In this document: piece after piece, positions 16,863 to 25,628 of the stretch
Position numbering within the stretch: the first letter of the stretch is position 1
Layout of the letters: each line of letters opens with the position of its first letter
Assembly: GCF_022601685.1 (NCBI RefSeq)
Contig: NZ_JAKUML010000003.1
Span: 62,001-126,000, forward strand
DNA length: 64,000 nucleotides
DNA from: Acinetobacter sedimenti
GTDB taxonomy: Bacteria; Pseudomonadota; Gammaproteobacteria; Pseudomonadales; Moraxellaceae
Reading direction: 5' to 3'
Notes under the pieces: generated by a model
What the model was told of the DNA's origin: nothing
Seen by the model: only the letters and a program-made list of their open reading frames with translations
Databases searched by the model: none
Program-made: the position numbers and the translations under genes

Positions 16863-19055
16863 ATGAAACTACAACATCTTGCTTGTGCGGTAGCGCTTGC
16901 CACTGGTGGCTTATTCTTTACTCATGTTGTGACCCAAGCGATAGCAGCGACGGAAACCACAACCGTTCAAGGCGTGATTCAACCGACCCAAGAGCAGGCG
17001 TTGGTTGCACGTCAAATGGCGACATTGGTAGATCGTCAACATTATTTGCCAATGCGACTGGATACCAAAACTTCTAATAAAATCTTTGATATGTATATCG
17101 ACAGTCTAGATCCAGACCATGCACTATTTTTACAAAGTGAAGTCGATCAACTTCGTCAGCAATATGCTTCAGGCTTTGGTTTGGCATTAAAAACAGGTAA
17201 TTTGAAACCTGCATACGATATTCATGCAATGTATCGAGAGCGTGTCAAAGGCTACTACGACTTCATGTTGGCAGAGCTGAAAAAACCACAAAACTTAAAA
17301 CAGCCTAATGAAACCATCAATACAGATCGTGAAGAAGCGCCATTTTTTAACACCCAAGCAGAGCAACAAGCCTATTGGAAAAAGGTGATCGTTTCTCAGC
17401 TGATTACGCTTACGATTACTAAAGAAGAAGAAGCCGCAAAGCAAAAAGCCTTAAAAGACAATCCTGAGCTTGCAGCAGGTGAAAACCTTGCGCCACCAGA
17501 AGATTTAACTCCAGTAGAAACTTTGACCAAGCGTTATACACGTCAGCTTGAACGTATCACTCGTCTAAAAAGTGATGATGTATTAGATCGTACTTTGAAT
17601 GCAATGCTTGCAACTTATGATCCGCATAGCAACTATTATCCACCTGTCGATGCGATGGAGTTGAATCGTCAGACTACACTTCAGCTCGAAGGGATTGGCG
17701 TCACGATTCGCCCTGAACGTGGCAATGAAGACTACACCAAGATCGAAACCTTAGTCGAAGGTGGTCCTGCGAGTAAAACAGGGCAAGTCCGTTCTGGTGA
17801 TCGCATCTTGGGTGTGGCACAAGAAGGCGAGTCGATGGTCGATGTAGTCGGTTGGTCGAGCCAAGAGCTTGTTGGTATCATTCGTGGTAAGCGTGGGACT
17901 AAAGTGACTTTAAAATTAGTCGCAGCAGGAGCACCATCGAGCCAAGCACGCCTTGTCACGATTACTCGTGATGTGATCCAAGAAGAAGATTCGGGATTAC
18001 GTACTCGTGTGGTCGAAGTCAACTATCAAGGGAAAAAGCAAAAAATCGGCGTGATTGAGATTCCATCTTTTTACTTAAACTATCGTGCACGTCGTGAGGG
18101 TGGAAACTATCGTAGTGTGTCAGAAGATACAGCGAATGCCTTGATTAGCCTGTCGAAGAAAAAGGTCGCAGGGATTATTGTTGATTTGCGTAATAACCCT
18201 GGTGGCTCATTGGAAGAAGTGGCGAAAATGCTTGGACAAGTCATCAAAGATGGTCCAGTGGTACAAATCCGTGATGGTAACGGCAACGTCAATATCTTTG
18301 AAGATACCGATGGTGGAGAGCAACTCTACGGTGGGCCTTTGGCAGTCATGGTCAACTTGGCTTCTGCATCTGCCAGTGAAATCTATTCTGCGGCAATTCA
18401 GGATTATGGTCGTGGCATCGTGATCGGTAGTACCACTACAGGTAAAGGCACAGCACAGATTCAATTGGATAGCCTTGCCTATGGTCAGGCGACTTTGACA
18501 CAGCGTAAATTCTACCGTGTTACAGGTGGTAGTACGCAAAATAAAGGCGTAGTTCCAGATATTAAACTGATTGATATTTATTTCGAGCAGTTTGGTGAAC
18601 GTGAATCGAAGAATCCGCTTGAATGGGACACCATTCCAACGGCAGCATTTAAGCGTGAAGGGATGGTTCAACCGTATATTCAAAGTTTACAGCAAGCATC
18701 TGATCAACGTCGTGCGACTGATCCACAATTTAAGTATCTAGATACTTATGTGGGCTTGGCGAAAGAAACTGCAGATGAAAAAGTGCTCGCTTTAGACATT
18801 GATACCCGTAAAGCCAAGATCCAAGCTTTAGAGGCAAAAACTTTGCAAGCGGAAAACATCCGACGTAAAGAAACTGGACTTGCGCCGTATCCAAACTGGG
18901 AAAGCTATCAAGCATCGATCGATGCACGTAGTGAAGCACGTGCCAAGATGAAAGCGGCAAAACGTCCACCACTACCGGAAGAAGAAGCTTTTGTTACCGA
19001 ATCTGCTAAAATTCTGCTTGATATGATTGTGGCGCAGAAGTCAGGTCAGCAATAG
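16863..19055 (+). CDS. prc: Carboxy-terminal (tail-specific) processing protease
   Basis: Periplasmic S41-family serine protease that degrades or trims proteins at their C-terminus. 730 residues. A signal peptide (first ~28 residues, ending in TQAIA) precedes the N-terminal domain. A PDZ domain occupies about residues 265-365 (EGIGVTI to TKVTLKL). The catalytic block is SASASE at 501-506 with Lys528 in TTGKGT, spaced as in E. coli Prc. A basic, alanine-rich C-terminal domain ends the protein. It stands alone and is followed by a hairpin terminator. Confidence 0.95.
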   Translation: MKLQHLACAVALATGGLFFTHVVTQAIAATETTTVQGVIQPTQEQALVARQMATLVDRQHYLPMRLDTKTSNKIFDMYIDSLDPDHALFLQSEVDQLRQQYASGFGLALKTGNLKPAYDIHAMYRERVKGYYDFMLAELKKPQNLKQPNETINTDREEAPFFNTQAEQQAYWKKVIVSQLITLTITKEEEAAKQKALKDNPELAAGENLAPPEDLTPVETLTKRYTRQLERITRLKSDDVLDRTLNAMLATYDPHSNYYPPVDAMELNRQTTLQLEGIGVTIRPERGNEDYTKIETLVEGGPASKTGQVRSGDRILGVAQEGESMVDVVGWSSQELVGIIRGKRGTKVTLKLVAAGAPSSQARLVTITRDVIQEEDSGLRTRVVEVNYQGKKQKIGVIEIPSFYLNYRARREGGNYRSVSEDTANALISLSKKKVAGIIVDLRNNPGGSLEEVAKMLGQVIKDGPVVQIRDGNGNVNIFEDTDGGEQLYGGPLAVMVNLASASASEIYSAAIQDYGRGIVIGSTTTGKGTAQIQLDSLAYGQATLTQRKFYRVTGGSTQNKGVVPDIKLIDIYFEQFGERESKNPLEWDTIPTAAFKREGMVQPYIQSLQQASDQRRATDPQFKYLDTYVGLAKETADEKVLALDIDTRKAKIQALEAKTLQAENIRRKETGLAPYPNWESYQASIDARSEARAKMKAAKRPPLPEEEAFVTESAKILLDMIVAQKSGQQ

Positions 19056-19063
19056 TTTGATGT

Positions 19064-19091
19064 AAAAAATGCCCTATATAGGGCATTTTTT
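19064..19091 (+). terminator. Terminator of prc
   Basis: AAAAAATGCCCTA and TAGGGCATTTTTT form a nearly perfect hairpin 8 bases after the prc stop codon. Confidence 0.9.
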
Positions 19092-19262
19092 ATAATAACG
19101 TAGGCGATTCAGATATCAGTTTTTGAGAAGTTTTCTATGGTTGAAACTAAAATTTCTGAATAAAGAAAAGTTTTTCTTATTGCCAAATTTTGTAAATTGA
19201 TATAAAAAACTTGCGTTTTAATAGAGGCTTGTGCAACGCTATGGTTGCGTAAGGGGTGAATC

Positions 19263-19724
19263 ATGACGACTGACTATACCGTGTATTGGGTTTTAGGCTT
19301 AATTATTTTATTTTTATTGGGCTCAATCTTTGGTCTAAAAGTTAGCCCAAGAGAGAAAGCACTGGGATTGTTACGTGAGCGTGCACGTAAGATGAGTTTG
19401 CATCCTCGTTTGATTCCTGCGCCTGAGTGGACGGGGATTGCGAAGGCTTCTGAAACTCGTGCCAGTATGGTGGCGTATTACAGCATTCTTGTGCCTGAAG
19501 GGAAATTTCCATTGCTTCGAATGAAAGTCAATGAGCAGACCCTTGAAGTTGTCACAGGTGACCCAAAATTTAATGGGCAGTCCATAGATATAAAAGGTAT
19601 TTATGCGATTGATATGCAGGCGAATTGTGTCGGTGCATTTTGGGATGAATCTGCTGACTTTGCAGGTGAGAAACTCGAAGCATTTAAGCAATATTTACAA
19701 CAGTTGGCAACGCAAGCAAGTTAA
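19263..19724 (+). CDS. Single-pass membrane protein of unknown function
   Basis: 153 residues. Residues 8-26 form one membrane helix (VLGLIILFLLGSIFG) and the rest is a soluble, probably cytoplasmic, domain with a basic segment (REKALGLLRERARKM) just after the helix. The layout resembles small membrane proteins sometimes annotated as YajC-like, but I see no diagnostic motif. It is 65 bases upstream of topA on the same strand, so the two may share a transcript. Start at the ATG with GGGGTGAATC ahead. Confidence 0.75.
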   Translation: MTTDYTVYWVLGLIILFLLGSIFGLKVSPREKALGLLRERARKMSLHPRLIPAPEWTGIAKASETRASMVAYYSILVPEGKFPLLRMKVNEQTLEVVTGDPKFNGQSIDIKGIYAIDMQANCVGAFWDESADFAGEKLEAFKQYLQQLATQAS

Positions 19725-19789
19725 ATATTTTTTTATTTTAGATTAAGATATTTTAACCTTTTATTATTTTTTGAGGACATTGACGAATT

Positions 19790-22438
19790 ATGGCGAGCAC
19801 AGCGAAATCCACTTCAGCAAGTAAAACTGCGACAAGTGGGGCAAAAGGGCGTTCACTGGTCATTGTGGAATCTCCTGCTAAAGCCAAAACCATTAATAAA
19901 TATTTAGGCTCGAACTTTATCGTCAAGTCGTCGGTTGGTCACGTCCGTGATTTACCTACAGGGGCGAGCAAATCTAATGATAAAAAAACTGCCGAGAAGA
20001 AAACCAGTCGAGCAAAACAAACACCTGAGGATAAAGCACTCAAGGCGCAATCTGCATTAGTCAAGCGCATGGGTGTTGATCCTGAGCATGATTGGATTGC
20101 GCAATATGAAGTCCTTCCGGGTAAAGAAAATGTCGTTGCTGACCTGAAAAAACTTGCCAAAGATGCTGATGCAATCTATCTCGCAACGGATTTGGATAGA
20201 GAGGGAGAGGCGATTGCGTGGCACTTAAAAGAAGTCATCGGCGGTGATGATAGTCGCTATCATCGTGTGGTGTTTAACGAAATTACCAAGAATGCTATTC
20301 AAGAAGCCTTTAAAGTCCCAACACGCTTAGATACCAATCGAGTCAATGCACAGCAAGCACGTCGCTTCCTCGATCGTGTGGTCGGCTTTATGGTGTCGCC
20401 ATTATTGTGGGAAAAAGTTGCTCGTGGCTTATCCGCAGGGCGAGTGCAGTCTGTGGCAGTCAAACTCGTGGTCGAGCGTGAGCGTGAGATTCGTGCCTTT
20501 GTTCCTGAAGAATATTGGCAAATCTTTGCAGATACCTTGCGTAAGAAAGATGACATTCGCCTTGAAGCGGTCAAGCAACATGGCAAAACTTTAAAACTGC
20601 AAAACAAGCAACAAACAGATGCAGTTTTAGAAGTTCTAAAAAATGCTGAATTTAAGGTCAGCAATCGTGAGGATAAACCAACTCGAGTCAATCCGAGTGC
20701 GCCGTATATCACCTCGACGCTACAACAAGCGGCGAGTACCCGTCTTGGTTTTTCCGTGAAAAAAACCATGATGATGGCACAGCGTCTCTATGAAGGTGGT
20801 TTCATTACTTATATGCGTACAGATTCGACGTTCTTGAGTGATGATGCCGTGAATATGGTACGCACCCATATTGAAAGTAGTTATGGTGAAAAATATCTGC
20901 CTGCCAAGCCTAATCGTTATGGCAATAAAGCAGGCGCACAAGAAGCGCATGAGGCGATCCGTCCGTCAAATGTGGCATTGGTCGGCGCTGAACTTACGGG
21001 TATGGAGCGAGATGCACAACGTCTCTACGATCTGATTTGGCGTCAGTTCGTGGCGTGTCAAATGACACCAGCGGAATATTTATCATCGACGCTTTTGGTT
21101 GATGCTAATGGTGTTGAGCTCAAAGCCAAAGGCCGTACTTTAGTATTTGATGGCTTTACCAAAGTGCGTGGTCAGAATAAATCTGATGATGATGTGCTTT
21201 TACCTGCGGTAAAAGTCGGTGAAGTTTTAGACTTACAAAAACTCGATCCTTCACAGCACTTTACCAAACCACCTGCACGCTTTACCGAAGCATCATTAGT
21301 TAAAGAATTGGAAAAGCGTGGTATTGGTCGCCCATCGACCTATGCAGCGATTATTTCCACCATTCAAGATCGTGGCTATGTGAAACTGGAAAATCGTCGT
21401 CTGTTCGCAGAGAAAATGGGCGAGATCGTCACCGATCGCTTGGATGAAAGTTTTAATAATTTAATGAATTATGACTTCACCGCAGATTTAGAAGGTCAAC
21501 TTGACCGAGTGGCAGTGGGGGAGCGCAATTGGAAAGAGCTGTTAGACAGCTTCTACGGTGATTTTAAACAGCGTCTTGATACCGCAGCCAGTGAACAAGG
21601 TATGCGTCGTAATGAACCTGTGGAAGTACCGGACGTACATTGTCCGACCTGTGAGCGTCCGATGCAGATTCGCACAGGGACAACTGGTGTGTTCTTGGGT
21701 TGTTCAGGTTATAACTTACCTCCGAAAGAGCGTTGCAAAGGCACGGTGAATCTTGCCCCAGTCGAGTCGCTAGCAGTGTTGTCTGATGATGACAATGCCG
21801 AAACGGAAGACTTACGTGCCAAGAAGCGTTGTTCGATCTGTGAAACAGCGATGGATAGTTATATTCTTGATGGCGGACGCAAGCTCCACATCTGCGGGAA
21901 CAATCCAGACTGTGCAGGCTATGAAGTTGAAACTGGCGAATTCAAAGTCAAAGGCTATGATGGCCCAACCATTCCGTGTGATAAATGCGATGCAGAAATG
22001 CAATTTAAAACAGGGCGTTTTGGACCGTATTTTGCCTGTACCAACTGTGACAATACCCGTAAAGTCTTGAAGAATGGACAACCTGCACCGCCACGTGCCG
22101 ATCCAATCAAAATGGAAAACTTACGCTCAACCAAGCATGATGATTTCTTTGTACTTCGTGATGGTGCGGCTGGTCTGTTCTTGGCAGCGAGCAAATTCCC
22201 TAAAATCCGTGAAACACGGACGCCAAAAGTCGCTGAAATTCGTACTGTTGCCGATCAGCTCGATGAAAAGTATCAGTATCTCCTCAAAGCGCCTGATACC
22301 GATCCAGAGGGCAATGCGACCATCATCAAGTTTAGCCGTAAAAACCAAGCGCAATATATCGCTTCGGAAAATGCGGAAGGCAAGCCAACGAAATGGTCGT
22401 TGATCTTTCAAGATGGCAAATGGATTGAAGGGAAATAA
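19790..22438 (+). CDS. topA: DNA topoisomerase I
   Basis: Type IA topoisomerase that relaxes negative supercoils. 882 residues. A Toprim domain begins with [12 protein letters not shown] near residue 25 and includes the metal-binding [12 protein letters not shown]. The active-site tyrosine is Tyr341 in ITYMRTDS. The C-terminal region carries zinc-ribbon modules, with cysteine pairs in CPTCERP, CSICET and CDKCDA. A Ser/Thr/Ala-rich N-terminal tail of about 20 residues precedes the core, and a lysine-rich insert follows the first Toprim strand. The next gene starts 24 bases downstream. Confidence 0.97.
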   Translation: MASTAKSTSASKTATSGAKGRSLVIVESPAKAKTINKYLGSNFIVKSSVGHVRDLPTGASKSNDKKTAEKKTSRAKQTPEDKALKAQSALVKRMGVDPEHDWIAQYEVLPGKENVVADLKKLAKDADAIYLATDLDREGEAIAWHLKEVIGGDDSRYHRVVFNEITKNAIQEAFKVPTRLDTNRVNAQQARRFLDRVVGFMVSPLLWEKVARGLSAGRVQSVAVKLVVEREREIRAFVPEEYWQIFADTLRKKDDIRLEAVKQHGKTLKLQNKQQTDAVLEVLKNAEFKVSNREDKPTRVNPSAPYITSTLQQAASTRLGFSVKKTMMMAQRLYEGGFITYMRTDSTFLSDDAVNMVRTHIESSYGEKYLPAKPNRYGNKAGAQEAHEAIRPSNVALVGAELTGMERDAQRLYDLIWRQFVACQMTPAEYLSSTLLVDANGVELKAKGRTLVFDGFTKVRGQNKSDDDVLLPAVKVGEVLDLQKLDPSQHFTKPPARFTEASLVKELEKRGIGRPSTYAAIISTIQDRGYVKLENRRLFAEKMGEIVTDRLDESFNNLMNYDFTADLEGQLDRVAVGERNWKELLDSFYGDFKQRLDTAASEQGMRRNEPVEVPDVHCPTCERPMQIRTGTTGVFLGCSGYNLPPKERCKGTVNLAPVESLAVLSDDDNAETEDLRAKKRCSICETAMDSYILDGGRKLHICGNNPDCAGYEVETGEFKVKGYDGPTIPCDKCDAEMQFKTGRFGPYFACTNCDNTRKVLKNGQPAPPRADPIKMENLRSTKHDDFFVLRDGAAGLFLAASKFPKIRETRTPKVAEIRTVADQLDEKYQYLLKAPDTDPEGNATIIKFSRKNQAQYIASENAEGKPTKWSLIFQDGKWIEGK

Positions 22439-22462
22439 GCGACAATTTTTTGAGGATAGTAC

Positions 22463-23473
22463 ATGAAGAAACTTGCTGTACTGATTGATGCGGATAATGC
22501 GTCTTACAAATCCATTGAAGCGATTATGGAAGAGGTGGCGAAGTACGGTATAGCAAGTGTCAAGCGTGTTTATGGCGACTGGAGTAGTGATACTCTCAAG
22601 CATTGGCGTGAAGTATTATTACCGCATGCAATCACACCTGTTCAGCAATTTGCTTATACTTCGGGCAAAGATGCTACGGATATGGGATTGATCATTGATG
22701 CGATGGATTTGCTGTATAGCGGTGCTTTAGATGGATTCTGTATCGTCTCGAGTGATAGTGACTTTACGCCTTTAGCGTCAAGAATTCGTGAAAGTGGTTT
22801 GCTGGTTTACGGTTTTGGACGTAAGGCGACCAAAGAACCTTTTGTCAAAGCCTGTGATAAGTTTATTTATGTTGAAAATTTAATTGAAGAAAAAGCAGAA
22901 ATACAGGATGTCAGTTTTAATGCGATCAAAACATCCGAAACAGAGAAAATAACACCCCAAAATGAAAAAAATATTGTTGCTAAAACTGCCCCAACTTCAA
23001 ATACTCCTGCTCAGCAAACAGTTGTTGATCCTGCAACTTTAAATTTGATTTATCGTGCGGTTAAAGAAAATGCGGATGATAATGGTTGGGCAAATCTTTC
23101 TTTGGTTGGACAATATATTTCAGCAATCAAACCAGACTTTGATCCTCGTAATTATGGTCGTGCTAAACTTTCTAGCTTGATTAAACTGTTAAACTTATTT
23201 GAAACGAAGATTGATGGCACACAGATGTATTTGCGAAAGCGTAGTTTTAGTACATTTGTCAAAATGATTCAAAATTCAATATTAAAAATTGATGAACAAA
23301 ATTGGGTGGATATTTCGAAAGTGGTTGAGCAATTGACGCAGTCGGATCCAGATTTTAATATTGAAAATTATGGATATACGGAGTTGGAAGATGCGATTCA
23401 TGCCATTCATAACGGTTGGCTTGAGTTTTCTGAAAACGGCAAGCAAGTGAGAGTTACTCGAAATATGCCTTGA
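22463..23473 (+). CDS. NYN-domain putative ribonuclease with two LOTUS (OST-HTH) domains
   Basis: 336 residues. The N-terminal 150 residues are a NYN (PIN-like, LabA/DUF88) nuclease domain with the expected acidic residues: LIDADN at 7-12, ATDMGLIIDAMDLL, and VSSDSDF. After a Ser/Thr/Pro/Gln linker come two tandem LOTUS-type winged-helix units, about residues 188-262 and 265-336; both share the pattern W-x-(N/D)-(L/I)-S ... FxxxNYG. NYN-LOTUS proteins are thought to act on RNA. TGAGGA precedes the ATG. The gene lies 24 bases after topA, so co-transcription is likely. Confidence 0.85.
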   Translation: MKKLAVLIDADNASYKSIEAIMEEVAKYGIASVKRVYGDWSSDTLKHWREVLLPHAITPVQQFAYTSGKDATDMGLIIDAMDLLYSGALDGFCIVSSDSDFTPLASRIRESGLLVYGFGRKATKEPFVKACDKFIYVENLIEEKAEIQDVSFNAIKTSETEKITPQNEKNIVAKTAPTSNTPAQQTVVDPATLNLIYRAVKENADDNGWANLSLVGQYISAIKPDFDPRNYGRAKLSSLIKLLNLFETKIDGTQMYLRKRSFSTFVKMIQNSILKIDEQNWVDISKVVEQLTQSDPDFNIENYGYTELEDAIHAIHNGWLEFSENGKQVRVTRNMP

Positions 23474-23487
23474 TTAAGAATCAAAGA

Positions 23488-24273
23488 ATGAAAAAAACAA
23501 AGCAAAAATCCCCCAACTGGAAAACCCTACGCATTGGCATTCTTTTATTCGTGCTGATCGTCGTGGTAAAAGGTGTATGGCAAGATAATAATCAAGATTG
23601 GCGTAAACCAATCTTCGTTGCCTTATATCCAATCAATGGTGATCAAACTGCACATTCCCAAAACTATATCGCCAAGCTAAAAGAACAAGATTATTTACCG
23701 ATTGTCGGTTATCTTCAGAGTGAAGCGGAAAATTACCAGCAACCTGTGCAGTTTTATTTTAAGCTTGGTCAAGAAGTCAAAGTATTACCACCTGCTTTAC
23801 CAGAAGGGAAGTCGGTATTCTCGGTGATGCTGTGGAGTTTAAAATTCCGCTACTACACTTGGCAACAACAGCAAGAGTTAGGCATTAAGCCGAATCTGAC
23901 CTTATTCCTCAAATATTATGATCCTGCGGTACAACGAGAGCTCAAACATTCGACAGCATTACAAAACGGACGCATGGGTATTGTAAATCTGTTTGCCTCG
24001 GATAAGCAGAATGCACAGAACCAAATCGTGATTGCGCATGAGATGCTTCATGCTTTTGGTGCGACTGATAAATATGATTTATCCACAGGACAGCCGATTT
24101 ATCCGCAAGGCTATGGAGATCCACAGCAATCACCTCGCTATCCTCAAAAGACCGCAGAACTCATGGCAGGACAAATCGCACTATCTGAGCAAAAAAGTAA
24201 AATGGCGGAGAGTTTCCGTCAAGTGGTGATTAATACGGATACCGCAAAAGAAGTCGGTTGGCTAAAGCCCTAA
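23488..24273 (+). CDS. Membrane-anchored protein with HExxH metallopeptidase motif
   Basis: 261 residues from the ATG at 23488; a TTG at 23470 overlaps the preceding stop codon and would add six residues. A basic N-terminus leads into one membrane helix (about residues 15-31, IGILLFVLIVVVKGV), so the rest is probably periplasmic. IAHEMLHAFGATDKYD has a zinc-site HEMLH at 184-188 followed by downstream Asp residues, as in zincin-fold peptidases. I do not recognise the family. Just downstream of the NYN-LOTUS gene. Confidence 0.7.
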   Translation: MKKTKQKSPNWKTLRIGILLFVLIVVVKGVWQDNNQDWRKPIFVALYPINGDQTAHSQNYIAKLKEQDYLPIVGYLQSEAENYQQPVQFYFKLGQEVKVLPPALPEGKSVFSVMLWSLKFRYYTWQQQQELGIKPNLTLFLKYYDPAVQRELKHSTALQNGRMGIVNLFASDKQNAQNQIVIAHEMLHAFGATDKYDLSTGQPIYPQGYGDPQQSPRYPQKTAELMAGQIALSEQKSKMAESFRQVVINTDTAKEVGWLKP

Positions 24274-24343
24274 TTGCTTTACTTTGTAGTCGTGTGTTTG
24301 CTTAAATTCAATTTTCAATCTGATCAAAACTCTGAGCCGAGCC

Positions 24344-24589
24344 ATGTTTATCAAAGCTATCAAACGCAATTATGACAAAATCGATCAAGACCAAAGCATT
24401 GCCGATGAAGATAAGGTTGATGCACTGTTGATGAAATTAGGCGGTGAATATCTCGTGAGCCGAGAGGATCGTGTCTATATCTTCGAAAAAGATGGGCTCA
24501 GTGCAAAATTCGATGCAAAGCATGCTCGTGCGTTTCACTTCAAAGAATATATTTGCAAGGACATGAATAAGCTATTTCATGGATTTTAA
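24344..24589 (+). CDS. Small hypothetical protein
   Basis: 81 residues, acidic and lysine-rich, without a signal peptide or membrane helix. It holds a short beta-rich middle (GGEYLVSREDRVYIFEKDG) and ends in KDMNKLFHGF. GAGCCGAGCC precedes the ATG. No recognisable domain. Co-directional with the HExxH gene and convergent with ygfZ. Length and codon use look coding, but confidence is limited by size. Confidence 0.6.
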   Translation: MFIKAIKRNYDKIDQDQSIADEDKVDALLMKLGGEYLVSREDRVYIFEKDGLSAKFDAKHARAFHFKEYICKDMNKLFHGF

Positions 24590-24639
24590 GAAAAGGTCCA
24601 TTAAATTAGCTTTTTGCTGTAACGATGACAATTAAAGAC

Positions 24640-25380
24640 CTATTGCTGTCTTGCCACATCACCATTTAAGACTTCAGGCAAGTCCAACACCTTCACATCA
24701 ATGCTTTCGAGCGCAGTCGGTTTCGCTGTCACTAATGCAAGCCAAGTATTATTTTCTGTAGCGATTACATTGACCACTTGTACATCATTATTCAGATTTT
24801 CTGCAACTGCTGGCGTATCCCCTTGACCTTGAATGAGGTGCAACCAATGCTTCGGTTTTGCCTTAAACCACAATCGTGCAATGATTTCCTGACCCAAATA
24901 ACAACCCTTGTCATAGTCCACACCGCCACGTTGATGTAAACGTAATTCTTGTGGTTGGAAAAGGTGTGACGTATCTTTTGTGATCCACGCTTGACCCTGT
25001 TCAATGGCATTTTTTTGCCATGCCTGCACATCGGTTTTTAGACTTTCATCTGTGCTAAACGTAGTTTGACCGTCAATGATCGCAGGGAATATTGCATCAC
25101 TTGGCTGTAAAGTCGCTTTAGAAAATGCGCCGAATTTTTTTACATGTAAGGCAAATTCTTCTGCCAAATCCTGTGCAATCACAATAAAAATCTGCTCAGC
25201 ACTGACTCGCTTCAACCACAATCCAAAATGAATTCGACCTTTTAGATCACAGATCGCAGTCGTTTGATAATGGTCGTTTGATAGCTTGCTGACATCAACA
25301 GTGACCTGACCTTGTAGGAATTTTTCGGCATCTGCGCCAGTGTATTCGAAGTGAGCAAACTCAAGTGTAGCCAATGACAT
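24640..25380 (-). CDS. ygfZ: Folate-binding Fe-S cluster assembly/repair protein YgfZ
   Basis: YgfZ uses tetrahydrofolate and helps maintain Fe-S enzymes, especially under oxidative stress. The signature KGCYLGQE is at residues 158-165 with the essential Cys160, and the N-terminal FLQGQVTVDV fits the GcvT-like fold. At 246 residues it is shorter than the E. coli protein (about 326), as in several Acinetobacter relatives. Starts with ATG at 25380. It is divergent from the Fe-S enzyme gene acnD, a neighbour that could plausibly benefit from it. Confidence 0.92.
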   Translation of the reverse strand: MSLATLEFAHFEYTGADAEKFLQGQVTVDVSKLSNDHYQTTAICDLKGRIHFGLWLKRVSAEQIFIVIAQDLAEEFALHVKKFGAFSKATLQPSDAIFPAIIDGQTTFSTDESLKTDVQAWQKNAIEQGQAWITKDTSHLFQPQELRLHQRGGVDYDKGCYLGQEIIARLWFKAKPKHWLHLIQGQGDTPAVAENLNNDVQVVNVIATENNTWLALVTAKPTALESIDVKVLDLPEVLNGDVARQQ

Positions 25381-25458
25381 AGGACATTCTATTTTGATTA
25401 TGGGAGTGAGCTATATCATCGCTGATTTTGCAAAAAAAATCATCCCGATTTTAAATTG

Positions 25459-25472
25459 TGAATAATTATTCA
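25459..25472. repeat. 14-bp palindrome in the ygfZ/acnD divergent region
   Basis: TGAATAATTATTCA is a perfect palindrome located 79 bases before the ygfZ start and about 157 bases before acnD. AT-rich palindromes of this size can be operators, but in AT-rich DNA they also arise by chance. Confidence 0.35.
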
Positions 25473-25628
25473 TAAAATTTGTTTCAAAATGTTTCTAATT
25501 CTTCATTTTTCACATTAAGTAAATGAAATATATAAGATTTGGGAAATGGACTTTCGAGAGCGTACAATGGCTATCAAATTATCAAACATTTTATCCATCA
25601 CAAGTTATCAATGGAACGATACCCAGCT

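Noticed and set aside
18207-18683. 158-codon minus-strand frame inside prc.
   Set aside because: Shadow of a well-supported gene; composition of the reading is His/Cys/Thr-rich and unlike a real protein.
22127-22603. 158-codon minus-strand frame spanning the topA-NYN junction.
   Set aside because: Overlaps two clearly coding genes and shows no domain.
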